From assembly GCA_003645555.1 (NCBI GenBank), contig QNFN01000071.1, positions 1-7,939 of the forward strand: a stretch of 7,939 bases of DNA, in the 5' to 3' direction. The position numbers were made by a program, and so were the translations under genes. Below the pieces are notes generated by a model. It was not told where the DNA came from. It saw nothing but the letters and a program-made list of their open reading frames with translations, and searched no databases. The DNA is from Gammaproteobacteria bacterium. Its GTDB lineage: Bacteria; Pseudomonadota; Gammaproteobacteria; QNFN01. Shown piece after piece: positions 1 to 5,690 of this stretch (position 1 is its first letter; the number at the start of each line of letters is the position of its first letter).

Positions 1-1
1 G

Positions 2-412
2 CTGCTGGGGTTGGTCGGCTTTCACCTGCGCTTCGCCCAGAACGCCGTCGTCGATCACTTCCAGGAGCATGTCGCCAATGACGGGATCACGCCGATCCAG
101 TTCTCTACCCTGACCCTGATCGATGCCAACGCGGGCCTGAGCCAGACCGCGCTGTCACGCGCGGCCGGCATCGAGCGTTCCAGCACCGTATCGATCATCG
201 ACGGCCTGGAAAAACGCGGCCTGGTCGAACGACGGCGACCCGACCGCCGTTCGCATGCCCTGCACCTGACCACGGCCGGCCAGCGGCGGCTCAACCGCCT
301 CAAGCCTACGGCCATGGCGCACGATACCGCGATCGCAGAGGGCCTCAGTGACCAGGAAAAACGGCTGCTGATCGACCTGCTCGACCGGCTCGCCTGCGAC
401 GGCTCACGCTGA
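2..412 (+). CDS. MarR-family transcriptional regulator, 5'-truncated by window edge
   Basis: This is the C-terminal part (136 residues visible) of a winged-helix regulator of the MarR family. These proteins bind palindromic operators as dimers, usually as repressors relieved by small phenolic or other ligands. The visible part starts in the first dimerisation helix (LVGFHLRFAQNAVVDHF). It continues through a helix-turn-helix with LSQTALSRAAGI and recognition helix RSSTVSIIDGLEKRGLVERR. The beta-wing carries the family hallmark D-x-R pattern in RPDRRSHALHLT, and a C-terminal dimerisation helix ends at the TGA at 410-412. The frame is open to the window edge, so the TTG at position 11 is probably an internal leucine codon; full MarR proteins are typically about 140-160 residues. 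No T-rich terminator follows it. The family call is firm; ligand and targets cannot be told from sequence. The next gene on the strand encodes a cupin, which might be a target, but the 326-bp gap argues against a simple operon. Confidence 0.88.
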   Translation: MLGLVGFHLRFAQNAVVDHFQEHVANDGITPIQFSTLTLIDANAGLSQTALSRAAGIERSSTVSIIDGLEKRGLVERRRPDRRSHALHLTTAGQRRLNRLKPTAMAHDTAIAEGLSDQEKRLLIDLLDRLACDGSR

Positions 413-738
413 ACGCCACGCCGTCTCGGCACGACCGCCTTGACCCGGAAATCCGGCCGTACGCCTGGCTATCTGCGCTCAGTGCCATGGCTCGCGTAGC
501 CTACCAACCAGATCAGGTCTATAAATGACAGGCACCTAAGGAACCTCATGATTGAGTCTGGACGAGGTAGATGGTGATTCAGGAAGCTCTGGTCTACGGC
601 GCAAAACGTACGGAAAAGCTGGGCATCCTGGGCGCAATATACGAGTTCATGACCTGATCCGAGGCCTCTGACGGTACCCCTCCGCATGGCGGACCATCCG
701 CCATGTGCCCCTGCTCCCTACTCTGAAGGAGTAATGCC
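413..738. other. 326-bp intergenic region between marR and the cupin gene
   Basis: No convincing gene lies here. The stretch around 480-660 is visibly less GC-rich than the flanking genes. It holds two tiny ORFs with Shine-Dalgarno-like sequences. The first runs 548-577 (MIESGRGRW), with AAGGA ending 5 nt before its ATG. The second runs 574-657 from a GTG, 27 residues including ALVYGAKRTEKLGILGAIYEF, with GAGG at 564-567 six nt upstream. They overlap by 4 nt. Neither resembles a family I know, and both could be chance. A TATAAA at 520-525 has no acceptable -35 element at 16-18 nt. A 9-bp inverted repeat (GATCAGGTC at 511-519, GACCTGATC at 651-659) brackets the segment but is short enough to be chance. 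The strong palindrome at 683-707 is listed separately. Confidence 0.6.
683..707 (+). promoter_or_regulatory. Strong hairpin or operator-like palindrome upstream of the cupin gene
   Basis: CATGGCGGA (685-693) and TCCGCCATG (697-705) form a perfect 9-bp inverted repeat around a CCA centre. It extends to 11 pairs if the G-T pair 684/706 and the C-G pair 683/707 are counted. No T-tract follows, so it is unlikely to be an intrinsic terminator for marR. It ends 18 nt before the AAGGAG ribosome-binding site (726-731). It could be a leader-RNA hairpin or the dyad of a dimeric repressor. A MarR operator is one possibility, since a MarR gene lies just upstream, but that link is inference only. Confidence 0.5.
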
Positions 739-1101
739 ATGTCAGGACTCACCATCAAGTCCTTCGGGACACCCGACGAGGTCCGGCCGTTCACCGGTAT
801 GGGCCATGCTGATGTCGTCAATCTGGGACCGAATATCGCCATGCGCGGCGTGTTCGAACCGGGCTGGAAGTGGAAGGAGCATGTCGCTCCGCTCGCCGAG
901 ACACATAGTTGCGAGGCCCCGCACCTGCTCTACTGCATCTCCGGACGCATGAAGATCGTCATGGATGACGGGGCCGAAGGAGAAATCGGGCCGGGAGATA
1001 CAGCCCGGATCGAGCCCGGCCACGACGCTTGGGTCGTCGGTGACGAGACTTGCGAAGTCATCGACTTCGGCGGGTTCATCGACTACGCAAAAAAGGCCTG
1101 A
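739..1101 (+). CDS. Small single-domain cupin protein
   Basis: This 120-residue protein is one small beta-barrel cupin domain, almost certainly cytoplasmic because it has no signal peptide or membrane segment. The first cupin motif region runs about residues 41-78: GWKWKEHVAP, then CEAPH, then the turn ISGRMKIVMDDG. The second runs about 84-101, GPGDTARIEPGHDAWVVG, with the typical P-G-H turn. His48, His62 and His95 are the likely metal-facing histidines, but the first motif departs from the classical HxH...E pattern, so metal binding and catalysis are uncertain. Small cupins of this type usually have no assigned reaction; some act as isomerases or dioxygenases, others only bind ligands. The start is fixed by AAGGAG at 726-731, 7 nt before the ATG. 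It is a single-gene unit closed by a terminator just downstream. The fold call is strong; the function is unknown. Confidence 0.85.
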   Translation: MSGLTIKSFGTPDEVRPFTGMGHADVVNLGPNIAMRGVFEPGWKWKEHVAPLAETHSCEAPHLLYCISGRMKIVMDDGAEGEIGPGDTARIEPGHDAWVVGDETCEVIDFGGFIDYAKKA

Positions 1102-1117
1102 CACACGAGGCAATTCC

Positions 1118-1156
1118 GGGCAGGGTCGACCGTCACGCTTGGCCCTGCCCTTTCTT
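1118..1156 (+). terminator. Rho-independent terminator of the cupin gene
   Basis: GGGCAGGG (1118-1125) pairs perfectly with CCCTGCCC (1143-1150). Four further pairs (1126-1129 with 1139-1142, two of them G-T) leave a 9-nt loop. The stem is followed at once by TTTCTT (1151-1156). It begins 17 nt after the cupin stop codon. The reverse orientation has no T-run, so it should act only on + strand transcripts. Confidence 0.78.
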
Positions 1157-1179
1157 CACCGTTGCGCCTTCCCATCGCA

Positions 1180-1200
1180 TCCCGGCCCGTTGTGCCGGGA
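1180..1200 (-). other. Hairpin just downstream of the exported-protein gene
   Basis: TCCCGGC (1180-1186) and GCCGGGA (1194-1200) form a perfect 7-bp stem with a 7-nt loop. It lies 14 nt beyond the stop codon of the minus-strand gene ending at 1215. No T-tract follows on the minus strand, so it may be a 3'-end stabilising hairpin or a weak terminator rather than a classical intrinsic terminator. Confidence 0.4.
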
Positions 1201-1214
1201 AGCGAACTCTGCGG

Positions 1215-1682
1215 TCAGTGCGCTACCTGACCGTAATCCAGTTCCACGTGCAGCGGTTTCTGCCAGGTGGCCCGCTGGATGTCCAGATCGATGGTGTAGT
1301 AATCGCCCGGCTGCATCTGGAAAAAGCTGCAGTAGGTGATTGCGCCAGCCATCTCCACACGATGCATGCTCTTGCGCCGGGTGTTCAGCCCGAGCGCTTC
1401 GAGGGTGAGCGCGACGGAGGCATCGTCGACCCGCCGTCCGGTCGTCTTGTCGTACACGGCGATCAAGACGTGGTACAGGTTCTTACCGGACTTGATCGGG
1501 TGATCGTGCGGCACCAGGTCGGGATACTCGGCGATGCGATCCGCCGGAACCACGCCGAGATGGACCGTGTAGTCCCCGACCTCTGTTTCCAGCTGACGAT
1601 GGGCTGCCCCGATCTGGGATGCGTACGCCAGCAACAGGCCGGCCAGGAGACCGCTGAGTAGCGAGGGATAGAGTCTGTTCAT
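1215..1682 (-). CDS. Small exported (periplasmic) protein of unknown function
   Basis: I do not recognise this 155-residue protein with certainty. The start MNRLYPSLL is preferred over an ATG five codons upstream, because GGAGG (1691-1695 on this strand) sits 8 nt before it and overlaps the upstream ATG. Residues 1-27 form a Sec-type signal peptide: one Arg, the hydrophobic core LLSGLLAGLLLAYA, and possible cleavage after AYA or after IGAA. The mature part (about 125 residues) has no transmembrane segment. Its alternating hydrophobic pattern suggests a beta-sandwich: VGDYTVHLGVVP, YHVLIAVYDKTTGRRVDDASVALTL, YYTIDLDIQ, HVELDY. The motif of a 'tradeable' property strand followed by D-x-x-T-G-x-x-V resembles the Ig-like YtkA/FixH/CopC-type periplasmic domains, but this is a fold guess. 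A histidine cluster (PHDHP) could bind metal. It faces the cupin gene convergently and has its own plausible promoter, so it is probably monocistronic. Confidence 0.75.
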   Translation of the reverse strand: MNRLYPSLLSGLLAGLLLAYASQIGAAHRQLETEVGDYTVHLGVVPADRIAEYPDLVPHDHPIKSGKNLYHVLIAVYDKTTGRRVDDASVALTLEALGLNTRRKSMHRVEMAGAITYCSFFQMQPGDYYTIDLDIQRATWQKPLHVELDYGQVAH

Positions 1683-1805
1683 GCCCGCACCCTCCATGGT
1701 GGTACTTCGGGGGCATTCGATTCGTTAGCAACGACGTTCGGCACGGGGCCTGCGTCGTGAATCCATCGCCGGCCGATGGTTTTGAATCTCCTTGTTGTTC
1801 CTTTA

Positions 1806-1833
1806 ATTCTAGTCCAGTGAGCCCAGATGTCGA
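1806..1833 (-). promoter_or_regulatory. Putative sigma70-type promoter for the exported-protein gene
   Basis: Read on the minus strand, TCGACA (1833-1828) matches the -35 consensus at 5 of 6 positions. TAGAAT (1811-1806) matches the -10 consensus at 5 of 6, with a 16-nt spacer between them. It lies in the 213-bp gap between the phaC stop codon and the exported-protein start codon, leaving a leader of about 115-120 nt. No other site in this gap matches as well. It is a consensus match only. Confidence 0.45.
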
Positions 1834-1895
1834 CCAACCTGAATCGGTCACAGGCTTGATGCCGTCACGGTGTCTGTCTGCGACCTCGATGGGGG

Positions 1896-3017
1896 CTATT
1901 CATGAGTTCGGGCATCCAGGATGCCCGCCCCCACCCGCTGCGCGATCCAGTCCACAATCTCAGCCGGAATCTTGCGTGCCCGCGAGCTGACGTAAATACC
2001 GATGTGACCACCACGGAAGGCGTGCTCGCTGTAGTCGTCGCTGCCGACCAGGTCGCGCAGCGCCCGTGACGCATCCGGCGGTACCAGGTGATCGGCGGTG
2101 GCGTAGACGTTCAGCACCGGCATGGTTACCGCACCGAGATCAACCGTGCGCCCGCCGAGTTCAAGCGTGCCGTGGACCAGTGCATTTTCCTGGTAGCAGG
2201 CCTTGATGAACTGGCGGAACGCTTCGCCGGCCTGGTCCGGGCTGTCGGAGATCCACTTCTCCATACGCAGGAAGTTACGCACCGCGTCGGGATCATCGAC
2301 CAGGTCGATCAGGTCGACGTACTTCTGCCCGCTCAGCCGGAACGGCTTGAGTGCCATGAAAACCCAGTTCAGCCACTCGCCCGGGATGTTGCCGAGCGAA
2401 TCAACCAACAGGTCGACGTCGAGACCACGCGCCCAGGTGCCGAGCAGGTTGTCCGGGGTCTGGAAGTCGACTGGCGTGACCATGGTCACCAGCCGCGCAA
2501 TCCGTTCCGGGTGCAGTGCCGCGTAACAGAGGCTCAGCGTGCCGCCCTGGCAGATGCCGAGCAGGTTGATCGGGGCGTCCCCATGGCGGGCGCTGACCTG
2601 CGCCACGCAGCGATCGATGTAGCCGTTGACGTAATCATCGAGGGTCAGGTGCTGATCATTGGCATCCGGGTAGCCCCAATCGACCAGGTAGACCTCCTGC
2701 CCGGCATCGAGCAGGCCGCGGATCAGGGAGCGGTCTGACTGCAGGTCGGTCATGGTCGGCCGGTTGACCAAGGCGTAGACGATCAGCAGCGGCCCGAGGT
2801 CGGTACGTGGCTGCTCCGGTCGATAGTGGTAGAGGGTCAGCTTGTCTTCGCTATGGATCGCCTGACGCGGGGTCTGACCGAGTTCGACCGAGCCGAGGTC
2901 ACGCAGCAGGCCGACTCCCTTGGCACGCCGCTGCTGGAACAGCTGCACCTCCTCGAGCAGGGCCGCCGCGTCAATGCGGAACGGCGGTTCGCCAGTCGGG
3001 CCGGTGGGATCAGTCAT
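1896..3017 (-). CDS. phaC: Class III poly(3-hydroxyalkanoate) synthase, catalytic subunit PhaC
   Basis: PhaC polymerises (R)-3-hydroxyacyl-CoA, mainly hydroxybutyryl-CoA, into polyester at the surface of cytoplasmic storage granules, releasing CoA. The 373-residue length is typical of class III enzymes (about 350-375) and well below class I and II (about 560-590). It has the alpha/beta-hydrolase core. The lipase-like box is GICQGG with nucleophile Cys156; Asp309 (ATADHLVPP) and His338 (RGGHIGIYV) complete the triad. All three are offset by the same seven residues from the Allochromatium vinosum triad Cys149/Asp302/His331 known for the family. Other family segments are YALVNRPTM, YLVDWGYPD and MVTPVDFQTPDNLLG. 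The ATG lies inside the end of phaE: the two overlap by 8 nt (ATGACTGA, 3010-3017), so translation is probably coupled and no strong Shine-Dalgarno sequence is needed. The gene ends at TAG 1896-1898. No terminator was seen downstream. The identification is firm. Confidence 0.96.
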   Translation of the reverse strand: MTDPTGPTGEPPFRIDAAALLEEVQLFQQRRAKGVGLLRDLGSVELGQTPRQAIHSEDKLTLYHYRPEQPRTDLGPLLIVYALVNRPTMTDLQSDRSLIRGLLDAGQEVYLVDWGYPDANDQHLTLDDYVNGYIDRCVAQVSARHGDAPINLLGICQGGTLSLCYAALHPERIARLVTMVTPVDFQTPDNLLGTWARGLDVDLLVDSLGNIPGEWLNWVFMALKPFRLSGQKYVDLIDLVDDPDAVRNFLRMEKWISDSPDQAGEAFRQFIKACYQENALVHGTLELGGRTVDLGAVTMPVLNVYATADHLVPPDASRALRDLVGSDDYSEHAFRGGHIGIYVSSRARKIPAEIVDWIAQRVGAGILDARTHE

Positions 3018-3795
3018 CGCCGTCCCGATCTTTCACCGGGGCCGGTGAGCGTGCCGTAGCCATGCGGCTGGCGGCATCGAGAGTCGACCTGGTCGACGGC
3101 TGCAAACGGCAGAGGGCGTGGGCCAGGTCGGACTGGGCACGAACGAACGCCGGTGTCGCGGCCTGCTCGGCGTAGGCCGCCTCGCTGGCATCCACCCAGA
3201 GGTCATACAGGGCGCGCAGGCTGGTGATGGCGCCACCTGACGCGTGCTGGTCGCTCAGTTCGCGTTGCAGGCGTTCGAGGGCGTCACGCTGAATATCGGC
3301 CAACCGGCCAGCGTAGGCCTGCTGAGCTACGACATAGGCCATCGCCGCAGGGCCCGCCTCCGCAGTCCCCGCCGACGTCGCGGGCAGGCCGATCTGGGCC
3401 GCCACCTTCTGCCACTCCTGAAACAGGCCGCCGAGAGCACCCATCGGGTGGGCCTCGCCAGCGGCGTCCGGCGCCAGCGTGGCACGAACCCGTGCGAAGG
3501 TGTCGTCGAACACCGCCTGCCAGTCGGTCTCCGTGCCGCTCTGCGCCTGTGCGGCGAGGCTTTCGCCCAACGACTCGGCCAACTGCAGGAACTGCTGTCC
3601 CTGGGCGACCAACCGGGCGCCGACCTCAGCACCGAGGGCCGCGCCCTCCTCGCCGAGCCACGCGGCCAGTGCGGCCGTCGGGTCCGTACCCGGCGCCGTG
3701 GCGGTTTCACCGCCAAGCCACGCCTGCCATGCCTGTTGCTGGCTCTCCAGCCAGGTGCGGGCCCAGTCGTCGTAGGAGTTCGTTGCGTCGGTCAT
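3010..3795 (-). CDS. phaE: Class III PHA synthase accessory subunit PhaE
   Basis: PhaE is the non-catalytic partner that PhaC needs for full activity and short lag in class III PHA synthases. The 261-residue protein opens with the typical N-terminal segment NSYDDWARTWLESQQQAWQAW, listed here in part (DDWARTWLESQQQAW). It continues as mostly helical, Ala/Gln-rich sequence. The best conserved block is near residues 190-231 (TSLRALYDLWVDASEAAYAE, then LAHALCRLQ). It lies directly upstream of phaC with an 8-nt overlap, which confirms the role. The ATG at 3793-3795 was chosen over an in-frame GTG nine codons upstream because the family begins with this segment; the purine run GAGAGA 11 nt before it is a mediocre ribosome-binding site. 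Oddity: the protein is shorter than many PhaE proteins. The usual C-terminal basic coiled coil after TRSxLD is replaced by TRSTLDAASRMA and a short polar tail. No alternative frame restores it. Confidence 0.9.
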   Translation of the reverse strand: MTDATNSYDDWARTWLESQQQAWQAWLGGETATAPGTDPTAALAAWLGEEGAALGAEVGARLVAQGQQFLQLAESLGESLAAQAQSGTETDWQAVFDDTFARVRATLAPDAAGEAHPMGALGGLFQEWQKVAAQIGLPATSAGTAEAGPAAMAYVVAQQAYAGRLADIQRDALERLQRELSDQHASGGAITSLRALYDLWVDASEAAYAEQAATPAFVRAQSDLAHALCRLQPSTRSTLDAASRMATARSPAPVKDRDGDD

Positions 3796-3834
3796 GCAGT
3801 TGCGGGTCTCTCTCCGGCCCACGGGCTGACAACG

Positions 3835-3927
3835 GTAGGTCGGACTTCAGTCCCACACGTCGGGCCGGTGCCCAACCCACATGAAATGCTTCGGCTGAAG
3901 CCCTCGTCGGACTGAAGTCCGACCTAC
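3835..3927. repeat. Cluster of REP-like palindromes (BIME-like) between phaE and dcd
   Basis: GTAGGTCGGACTTCAGTCC (3835-3853) and GGACTGAAGTCCGACCTAC (3909-3927) are a perfect 19-bp inverted repeat, 55 nt apart. Each arm is itself a small palindrome (GGACT-TC-AGTCC). Between them lie a third, diverged unit TCGGCTGAAGCC (3891-3902), which shares the CTGAAG core with the right arm, and another small hairpin GGGC-CGGT-GCCC (3862-3873). This architecture of short imperfect palindromes in alternating orientation in an intergenic gap matches REP/BIME elements, which are dispersed in many gammaproteobacterial genomes and mobilised by RAYT (TnpA-REP) transposases. No RAYT gene is in the window. The cluster lies in the likely leader of phaE-phaC and the trailer of dcd, where it could fold into a long stem. 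Family assignment needs genome-wide copies to confirm. Confidence 0.75.
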
Positions 3928-3974
3928 AGGGGGCGAGCCGTGGCCATGTATGGCATCAGACAGGCATCGTAGCA

Positions 3975-3992
3975 GCCGGCCGGACAGCCGGC
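3975..3992 (-). other. Short GC-rich hairpin downstream of dcd
   Basis: GCCGGC (3975-3980) and GCCGGC (3987-3992) can pair across a 6-nt loop, 17 nt beyond the dcd stop codon. There is no T-run after it on the minus strand, so it is at most a weak or factor-dependent terminator, or a 3'-end stabiliser. In this GC-rich genome a 6-bp stem may be chance. Confidence 0.25.
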
Positions 3993-4009
3993 GACACCCG
4001 GAGAACGAC

Positions 4010-4576
4010 TCAGGCGTGCGGCAGGGTGACGCCGGTCTGGCCCTGGTACTTGCCGCCGCGATCCCGGTAGGAGGTCTCACACTCCTCGTCCGACTCGAAG
4101 AACAGCACCTGGGCCACGCCTTCGTTGGCGTAGACCTTGGCCGGCAGCGGCGTGGTGTTGGAGAACTCCAGCGTCACATGGCCCTCCCACTCGGGTTCGA
4201 GCGGGGTGACGTTGACGATGATGCCGCAGCGGGCATAGGTCGACTTGCCCAGGCAAATGGTCAGCACGTTGCGCGGGATGCGCAGGTACTCGACGGTGCG
4301 CGCCAGGGCGAACGAGTTGGGCGGAATGATGCAGACGTCGGCCTGGATGTCGACAAAGCTGCTGTCATCGAACTGCTTGGGATCGACCACCGCCGAATTG
4401 ATGTTGGTGAAGATCTTGAATTCGTCGGCGCAGCGGATGTCGTAGCCGTAGCTCGAGGTGCCGTAGGAGATCACCCGGCCGGCCGCGCCATCGCGCACCT
4501 GGCCGGGCTCGAACGGGTCGATCATGCCGTGCTCTTCGGCCATGCGCCGGATCCAGCGATCGGACTTGATGGACAT
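4010..4576 (-). CDS. dcd: dCTP deaminase
   Basis: Dcd converts dCTP to dUTP plus ammonia in the cytoplasm, the main route to dUMP and hence dTMP in many proteobacteria. It acts as a homotrimer of the dUTPase-like fold. The 188-residue protein is full length (family about 188-193). The active-site block is GKSTYAR (Ser112, Arg116), followed by [11 protein letters not shown] and VTLEFSN, in which Glu137 is the expected catalytic base. The N-terminal [13 protein letters not shown] and the C-terminal [12 protein letters not shown] are also typical. The start at 4574-4576 is supported by AGGAG (4586-4590 on this strand) 9 nt upstream; the frame stays open further into apbC, but that extension is unlike any Dcd. 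The gene begins 22 nt after the apbC stop codon with no promoter seen between, so the two are probably cotranscribed. No bifunctional Dcd-Dut signature was looked for beyond length and motifs, and the monofunctional call fits both. Confidence 0.96.
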   Translation of the reverse strand: MSIKSDRWIRRMAEEHGMIDPFEPGQVRDGAAGRVISYGTSSYGYDIRCADEFKIFTNINSAVVDPKQFDDSSFVDIQADVCIIPPNSFALARTVEYLRIPRNVLTICLGKSTYARCGIIVNVTPLEPEWEGHVTLEFSNTTPLPAKVYANEGVAQVLFFESDEECETSYRDRGGKYQGQTGVTLPHA

Positions 4577-4598
4577 TCGGTGGGTCTCCTGCGGGCGC

Positions 4599-5690
4599 TC
4601 AGCCGTTGTCGATGACGATGCTCGGGAAGCGGGCGGCAAAGTTCTTCGCCTGCTGCGACAACTTGCCGGCGACCCGCCGGGCGATGGCCCGGTAGCTCTG
4701 CGCGATGACGCTCTCCGGCTCGGCGACCACGGTCGGGCGGCCGTTGTCGGTCTCCTCGCGGATGCGCATGTCCAATGGCAGCGAACCGAGGAAGGTGACG
4801 TCGGCCTGCTCGGCCATCTTGATGCCACCGCCGGTGCCGAAGATGTGCTCTTCGTGACCGCAGTTGCTGCAGATGTGGGTGCTCATGTTCTCGACGATGC
4901 CGAGCACCGGCACCTCGACCTTCTCGAACATCTTGAGTCCCTTGCGGGCGTCCATCAGGGCGATCTCCTGCGGCGTGGTGACAATCACCGCGCCCGAGAC
5001 CGGGATCTTCTGCGCCAGGGTCAGCTGCACGTCACCGGTGCCCGGCGGCAGGTCGATGATCAGGTAGTCGATGTCGGTCCAGTTGGTCTCGTGGATCAGC
5101 TGGTCGAGCGCCTGGGTCACCATCGGACCACGCCAGATCATCGGCTGGTCCTGGTCGACCAGGTACCCGATCGACATCGACTGGATCTTGTAGGCGACCA
5201 TCGGGTCGAGGCTCTTGCCGTCAGCGGAATCGGGACGACCCGACAGACCGAGCATGCGCGGCTGGCTGGGACCGTAGATGTCAGCGTCCATGATGCCGAC
5301 GGTGGCCCCTTCGGCGGCCAGTGCCAGCGCCAGGTTAACCGCGACCGTCGATTTGCCGACACCGCCCTTGCCGGAGGCGATGGCGATGACGTTCTTGACC
5401 CCTTTCAGCGGGTCGACGCCCTTCTGCACGGCATGGGCGCTGATCTTGGTCTGGATGTCGATCTCGACATCGGTCACTCCATCGACCTTGTTCACCTCGT
5501 CACGGAGCAGCACGGCGAGCTTGTCGCACCAGCCGAGTGCCGGGTAACCGAGGACCACGTCAATCTTGACGCTGCCGCCGTCGATGGTGATGTCCTTGAC
5601 CGCCTTGGCGGCGACGAGATCGGAGTCAATGTGGGGGTCGATGACGCGTGCCAGCGCGGCTTCCACCTGGTCCTTGGCCGGATCTGCCAT
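4599..5690 (-). CDS. apbC: Iron-sulfur cluster carrier ATPase ApbC (Mrp/NBP35 family)
   Basis: ApbC/Mrp proteins are dimeric cytoplasmic P-loop ATPases that bind a labile [4Fe-4S] cluster and pass it to apo-proteins. The 363-residue protein has an N-terminal MIP18/DUF59 domain (about residues 4-85, [28 protein letters not shown]). The ParA/MinD-type ATPase follows, with the deviant Walker [10 protein letters not shown] (107-115, signature Lys108), [11 protein letters not shown] (134-143) and [10 protein letters not shown] (211-220). The CxxC pair Cys274/Cys277 (HICSNCGH) is the cluster-binding site at the dimer interface. The start MADPAKDQ was chosen because AGGGAG (5699-5704 on this strand) lies 8 nt upstream. 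A longer open frame to 5816 adds 42 residues with no family likeness. It is transcribed divergently from metG and leads into dcd, an arrangement familiar from gammaproteobacteria (mrp next to metG in E. coli). All key residues are present. Confidence 0.96.
   Translation of the reverse strand: MADPAKDQVEAALARVIDPHIDSDLVAAKAVKDITIDGGSVKIDVVLGYPALGWCDKLAVLLRDEVNKVDGVTDVEIDIQTKISAHAVQKGVDPLKGVKNVIAIASGKGGVGKSTVAVNLALALAAEGATVGIMDADIYGPSQPRMLGLSGRPDSADGKSLDPMVAYKIQSMSIGYLVDQDQPMIWRGPMVTQALDQLIHETNWTDIDYLIIDLPPGTGDVQLTLAQKIPVSGAVIVTTPQEIALMDARKGLKMFEKVEVPVLGIVENMSTHICSNCGHEEHIFGTGGGIKMAEQADVTFLGSLPLDMRIREETDNGRPTVVAEPESVIAQSYRAIARRVAGKLSQQAKNFAARFPSIVIDNG

Noticed and set aside
511..659. 9-bp inverted repeat (GATCAGGTC / GACCTGATC) as the ends of a MITE or insertion-sequence remnant
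   Set aside because: Nine base pairs over about 150 bp is within chance for a region of this size. The match does not extend, and no flanking target-site duplication was seen.
469..687. 72-codon minus-strand open frame in the marR-cupin gap
   Set aside because: It has no ribosome-binding site that I can see, no recognisable motif and mixed composition, so it is probably a random frame in the gap.
1050..1661. 203-codon plus-strand open frame across the cupin end and the exported-protein gene
   Set aside because: It runs through a strong terminator and opposite a gene with signal peptide, ribosome-binding site and promoter; it has no family features.
2088..2738. 216-codon plus-strand open frame antisense to phaC
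   Set aside because: It is explained as the shadow of phaC, whose triad and family motifs span the same bases.
3950..4615. 221-codon plus-strand open frame antisense to dcd
   Set aside because: Dcd on the minus strand has all its catalytic motifs and a good ribosome-binding site; the antisense product shows no recognisable motif.
4577..4828. Possible 84-residue N-terminal extension of Dcd into apbC
   Set aside because: The extension is Arg/Ser/Pro-rich out-of-frame apbC sequence. The internal ATG at 4574-4576 has a ribosome-binding site and gives the usual Dcd length.
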